From Paenibacillus sp. 37 (GTDB taxonomy: Bacteria; Bacillota; Bacilli; Paenibacillales; Paenibacillaceae), in NCBI RefSeq assembly GCF_008386395.1, contig NZ_CP043761.1:1178001-1242000 (forward strand): a DNA stretch of 64,000 nucleotides, in the 5' to 3' direction. The notes under the pieces are model-generated. The model saw only the letters and a program-made list of their open reading frames with translations. It had not been told where the DNA came from and did not search any database. A program made the position numbers and the translations under genes. This document shows, one piece after another, positions 61,436-64,000 of this stretch. Every line of letters starts with the position of its first letter. Within the stretch, counting starts at the first letter, position 1.

Positions 61436-63805
61436 ATGGAAGTGAAACGGAAGCTTGCAGAAAGACTGTTGTACCAACCTATTAGCGGGCCGTTCCATGT
61501 GGACTATGCACCTGATGAACATACCATTCTGGCAGAGAATCCGCCAAGGTTTACCTGGATGGCGGCACAACAGGAGGATGAGAATGCCTATCTGCTGCAA
61601 GTATCGGCGAGCCCTTTTTTTCAGGAAGAAGAGACGATGACCTTCACGCCGCTCCCGTATAATTTTTTCACCCCTGACCGGGTGTTTGATCCTGGAGAGT
61701 ATTATTGGCGATATGCGCTGCTTGTGGATCATCCAGTGCAGCAAGGAAGCGAAGCCGAAACGGATGCCGTGCAGGAGAAACAGCAGGAAATGTCATCATG
61801 GAGTGAGGTGAGGCGGTTTATGGTCCCAGTGGGATTACCGGAGACACCTCTACCTTCCCGGGCACAGCGATACGTTTCCACAGACACGTCTCACCCACGG
61901 CTGTGGCTCGGAGAGGATGAGCTAAAGGCACTTGCTGATGGCATTGCGTCAGATGCTACATATTGCGGCTGGAATGTATTTATGGAAAAATCCGTGGAGC
62001 CGTGGGCCAATCGTGAGCCAATTCGTGAACCGCAGCCTTACCCGGAGAACAAACGTGTCGCTTCGCTCTGGAGGCAAATGTATATTGACTGTCAGGAAGT
62101 GTTATATGCGATTCGTCATCTGAGTATCGCTGGACGGGTGCTTCGAGACGAACGGCTGCTTGAAGCGGCGAAAATCTGGCTGTTGCATGTGGCGGCTTGG
62201 GATACGGAGGGAACGACCTCCCGCGATTATAACGATGAGGCGGCCTTTCGGGTCGCAGCGGCGCTTGCTTGGGGCTATGATTGGTTGCATGATGAGTTGA
62301 ACAGTGAAGAGCAAGATGTGGTAAGGCGCAGTTTGCTGCGGCGGACAGAACAGGTAGCCCAGCATGTGATGGTCCGCTCGAAGATTCATCATGTACCCTA
62401 TGACAGCCATGCGGTGCGTTCATTGTCCTCAGTACTTGTGCCCTGCTGTATGGCCTTGTTGCATGAGGAGCAGCAGGCTGCAGAGTGGCTGGATTATGCA
62501 ATCGATTATTATGCCTGTCTGTATTCCCCTTGGGGTGGCAGTGATGGGGGATGGGCCGAAGGCCCGATGTATTGGACAACAGGCATGGCCTATGTGACCG
62601 AAGCGATGAATCTGCTGCGAAACTATGCGGGTATCGACTTCTTCCGTCGACCATTCTTCCAGCGTACCGGGGATTTTCCGTTCTACGTCTACCCGCCTGA
62701 TGCACGGCGCGCCAGCTTTGGAGATCAGTCTACGCTGGGTGATCCGGTAAATTTGAAAACAGGCTATCTTGTGCGCCAACTGGCAGGTGTTACAGGCAAC
62801 CGCTGGTACCAGTGGTACTTTGAGCGTGTACGCCAATCCGATCCGGGGACAGAGGGAGCCTTTTATAACTACGGCTGGTGGGACTTTAACTTTGACGACT
62901 TAGTTTACCGCCACGATTATCCGCAGGTGGAGGAAGCATTGCCAGTGGATATCGAGCCGCTTAAGTGGTTCCGGGATGTGGGCTGGGTAGCGATGCATCA
63001 CCGGATGGACGATCCGGATGAGCATGTCATGTTGCTGCTCAAGTCGAGCCGTTACGGCTCTATCAGCCACAGTCATGCGGATCAGAACAGCTTTACCCTG
63101 CATGCATTCGGTGAGCCGCTTGCGGCGGATACGGGCTATTATATCGCGCATGGAAGTTCCTTTCACCGGGAATGGCGCAGGCAGACACGTTCCAAAAACA
63201 ACCTGCTGATTGGCGGAGCAGGTCAGTATGCCGAGAACAACAAGGTACTGAATATGGCGGCAACCGGGAAGATCGAAGATGCCTATTGGCGGGATGGCGA
63301 TGGCTATGTGCGCGCATTGGCGACCGATGCCTATGCCAGCACCGTACCCCATGTGAAGCGTGTTGTACGGGAGATACATTTTCTGCAATCCTCCTACTTC
63401 GTCATTGTGGACCACATTGATCTGGAGAAGCCGGACAGCGTTCAATGGCTGTTCCATGCACTACACCCGCTACAGCTGAAAGGGCAGAGTTTCCGTCTGA
63501 ACGGGAATAAGGCGGGGCTTGAGGGAACATTTGTATATGCTTCCTCCGGTGAGCTGTCGCTCAGCCAGACAGATCAATTTGCAGAGGTGGACCCCTCAGA
63601 GTACGAAGGGCTGGATAGGCATTATCATCTAAGCGCGGAAACGCGGCCTGCCACAAGTCATACCATTGTAACGCTGCTTGTGCCGTATAAGATCGATGAG
63701 CCCAAGTATGTCCCTTATTTCATCGATGACCAGGATCACGGCATTCATCTTTATTTTACCGACAATGGTGTAACAAAGAAGATCGAGGTATCCAAGACGT
63801 ACTAG
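61436..63805 (+). CDS. Heparinase II/III-family polysaccharide lyase with DUF4962-type N-terminus
   Basis: A 789-residue protein without a signal peptide, so probably cytoplasmic. The N-terminal DUF4962-like beta domain (about 20-150; 'PRFTWMAAQQEDENAYLLQV') is followed by an alpha/alpha toroid (about 160-500; 'RDYNDEAAFRVAAALAWGYD', 'WGGSDGGWAEGPMYW'). The Hepar_II_III beta sandwich (about 515-785) carries the key His in 'GSISHSHADQNSFTLHAFGE'. Members cleave heparin, alginate or other uronic-acid chains by beta-elimination. ATG 61436 follows AAGGAGGGAA. Intracellular location implies action on imported oligosaccharides. Confidence 0.9.
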   Translation: MEVKRKLAERLLYQPISGPFHVDYAPDEHTILAENPPRFTWMAAQQEDENAYLLQVSASPFFQEEETMTFTPLPYNFFTPDRVFDPGEYYWRYALLVDHPVQQGSEAETDAVQEKQQEMSSWSEVRRFMVPVGLPETPLPSRAQRYVSTDTSHPRLWLGEDELKALADGIASDATYCGWNVFMEKSVEPWANREPIREPQPYPENKRVASLWRQMYIDCQEVLYAIRHLSIAGRVLRDERLLEAAKIWLLHVAAWDTEGTTSRDYNDEAAFRVAAALAWGYDWLHDELNSEEQDVVRRSLLRRTEQVAQHVMVRSKIHHVPYDSHAVRSLSSVLVPCCMALLHEEQQAAEWLDYAIDYYACLYSPWGGSDGGWAEGPMYWTTGMAYVTEAMNLLRNYAGIDFFRRPFFQRTGDFPFYVYPPDARRASFGDQSTLGDPVNLKTGYLVRQLAGVTGNRWYQWYFERVRQSDPGTEGAFYNYGWWDFNFDDLVYRHDYPQVEEALPVDIEPLKWFRDVGWVAMHHRMDDPDEHVMLLLKSSRYGSISHSHADQNSFTLHAFGEPLAADTGYYIAHGSSFHREWRRQTRSKNNLLIGGAGQYAENNKVLNMAATGKIEDAYWRDGDGYVRALATDAYASTVPHVKRVVREIHFLQSSYFVIVDHIDLEKPDSVQWLFHALHPLQLKGQSFRLNGNKAGLEGTFVYASSGELSLSQTDQFAEVDPSEYEGLDRHYHLSAETRPATSHTIVTLLVPYKIDEPKYVPYFIDDQDHGIHLYFTDNGVTKKIEVSKTY

Positions 63806-63841
63806 TTAAGATGAACTGAATATTTACACAAGAACGAAGAG

Positions 63842-63952
63842 TGCAGAACCCATCAGAAGAAGCGAAGCGTTCGCCTTTATCCCCGGATTTTCCCCTCCGA
63901 AAAGGGAATCGAAAAAATCTGGGGATAACAGCGATCGGAAGAGGGTACTGCA
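63842..63952. repeat. Nested palindromic intergenic element
   Basis: Outer arms TGCAG-ACCC and GGGT-CTGCA enclose a long inner hairpin: TTATCCCCGGATTTT (63877-63891) pairs with AAAATCTGGGGATAA (63914-63928), one mismatch, with a small TTCCCCT/AGGGAA stem inside. It could be a REP/BOX-like repeat and may also serve as terminator for the lyase operon, although no clean T-run is seen. Confidence 0.6.
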
Positions 63953-64000
63953 ATCGCAGTGGCTGAGTGTAAAGTTTGTACGTTCAATTTATATAGTGCT

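Overview
The window looks like chromosome from a Gram-positive, endospore-former-type Firmicute, most probably Paenibacillus (inference). The reasons are strong GGAGG-type ribosome binding sites, frequent TTG and GTG starts, secreted modular glycosidases with FN3 and CBM3 domains, YesN/YesM-type two-component systems next to LplB/LplC-type sugar permeases, a YhgE/Pip protein, and CcpA-type cre sites. There is no phage, plasmid, rRNA, tRNA or CRISPR signature.

Layout. (1) 1-12235 is a Ter stress island. It holds the end of a TerB, three single-domain TerD paralogues and a two-domain TerA-like protein. After a terminator comes a tightly overlapping five-gene biosynthetic operon: citrate-lyase-like aldolase, TRSP-type PRTase, StiP/PELOTA-type PRTase, HAD phosphatase and ATP-grasp ligase. 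A separately promoted xpaC-like/telA/unknown operon follows, with a MITE-like repeat in its leader. (2) 12602-16229 encodes a heterodimeric ABC exporter with one degenerate ATP site, followed by two small membrane proteins. (3) 17287-22773 has a metallophosphatase/5'-nucleotidase divergent from a phnDCEE phosphonate-type importer. (4) 23450-26254 is a large secreted multidomain protein. (5) 26459-34046 is a signalling island: an ECF-type sigma gene, a response regulator, a histidine kinase, a membrane-anchored protein, and a MacAB/YknXYZ-like efflux operon. A 53-bp promoter module of identical architecture precedes both the sigma gene and the efflux operon. (6) 34618-43940 is carbohydrate use: GH6 cellulase, PL11 rhamnogalacturonan lyase, a histidine phosphatase, an AraC regulator and a GH4 alpha-galactosidase. 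(7) 44334-52964 holds PadR with a permease-prefix protein and a DUF4825 protein, a polar amino acid ABC importer, small membrane proteins, YhgE/Pip with its TetR regulator, and a secreted bulb-type lectin. (8) 53289-63805 has a chemoreceptor and then an operon of tautomerase, LplB, LplC, YesN, YesM, SDR dehydrogenase and heparinase II/III-like lyase, which looks like a system for a uronic-acid-containing polysaccharide. The window ends in a nested palindromic element.

How it works together. The Ter island pairs calcium-binding TerD scaffolds and TelA with an operon that known family analysis predicts to make a nucleoside-like metabolite. The sigma/two-component/ABC block appears to be one envelope-stress regulon tied together by shared promoter boxes. 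The carbohydrate block is probably under CcpA control: a perfect cre lies upstream of the PL11 lyase and weaker matches lie upstream of the GH6 gene and the lyase operon. All functions are inferred from sequence motifs seen by eye; no database search was run.
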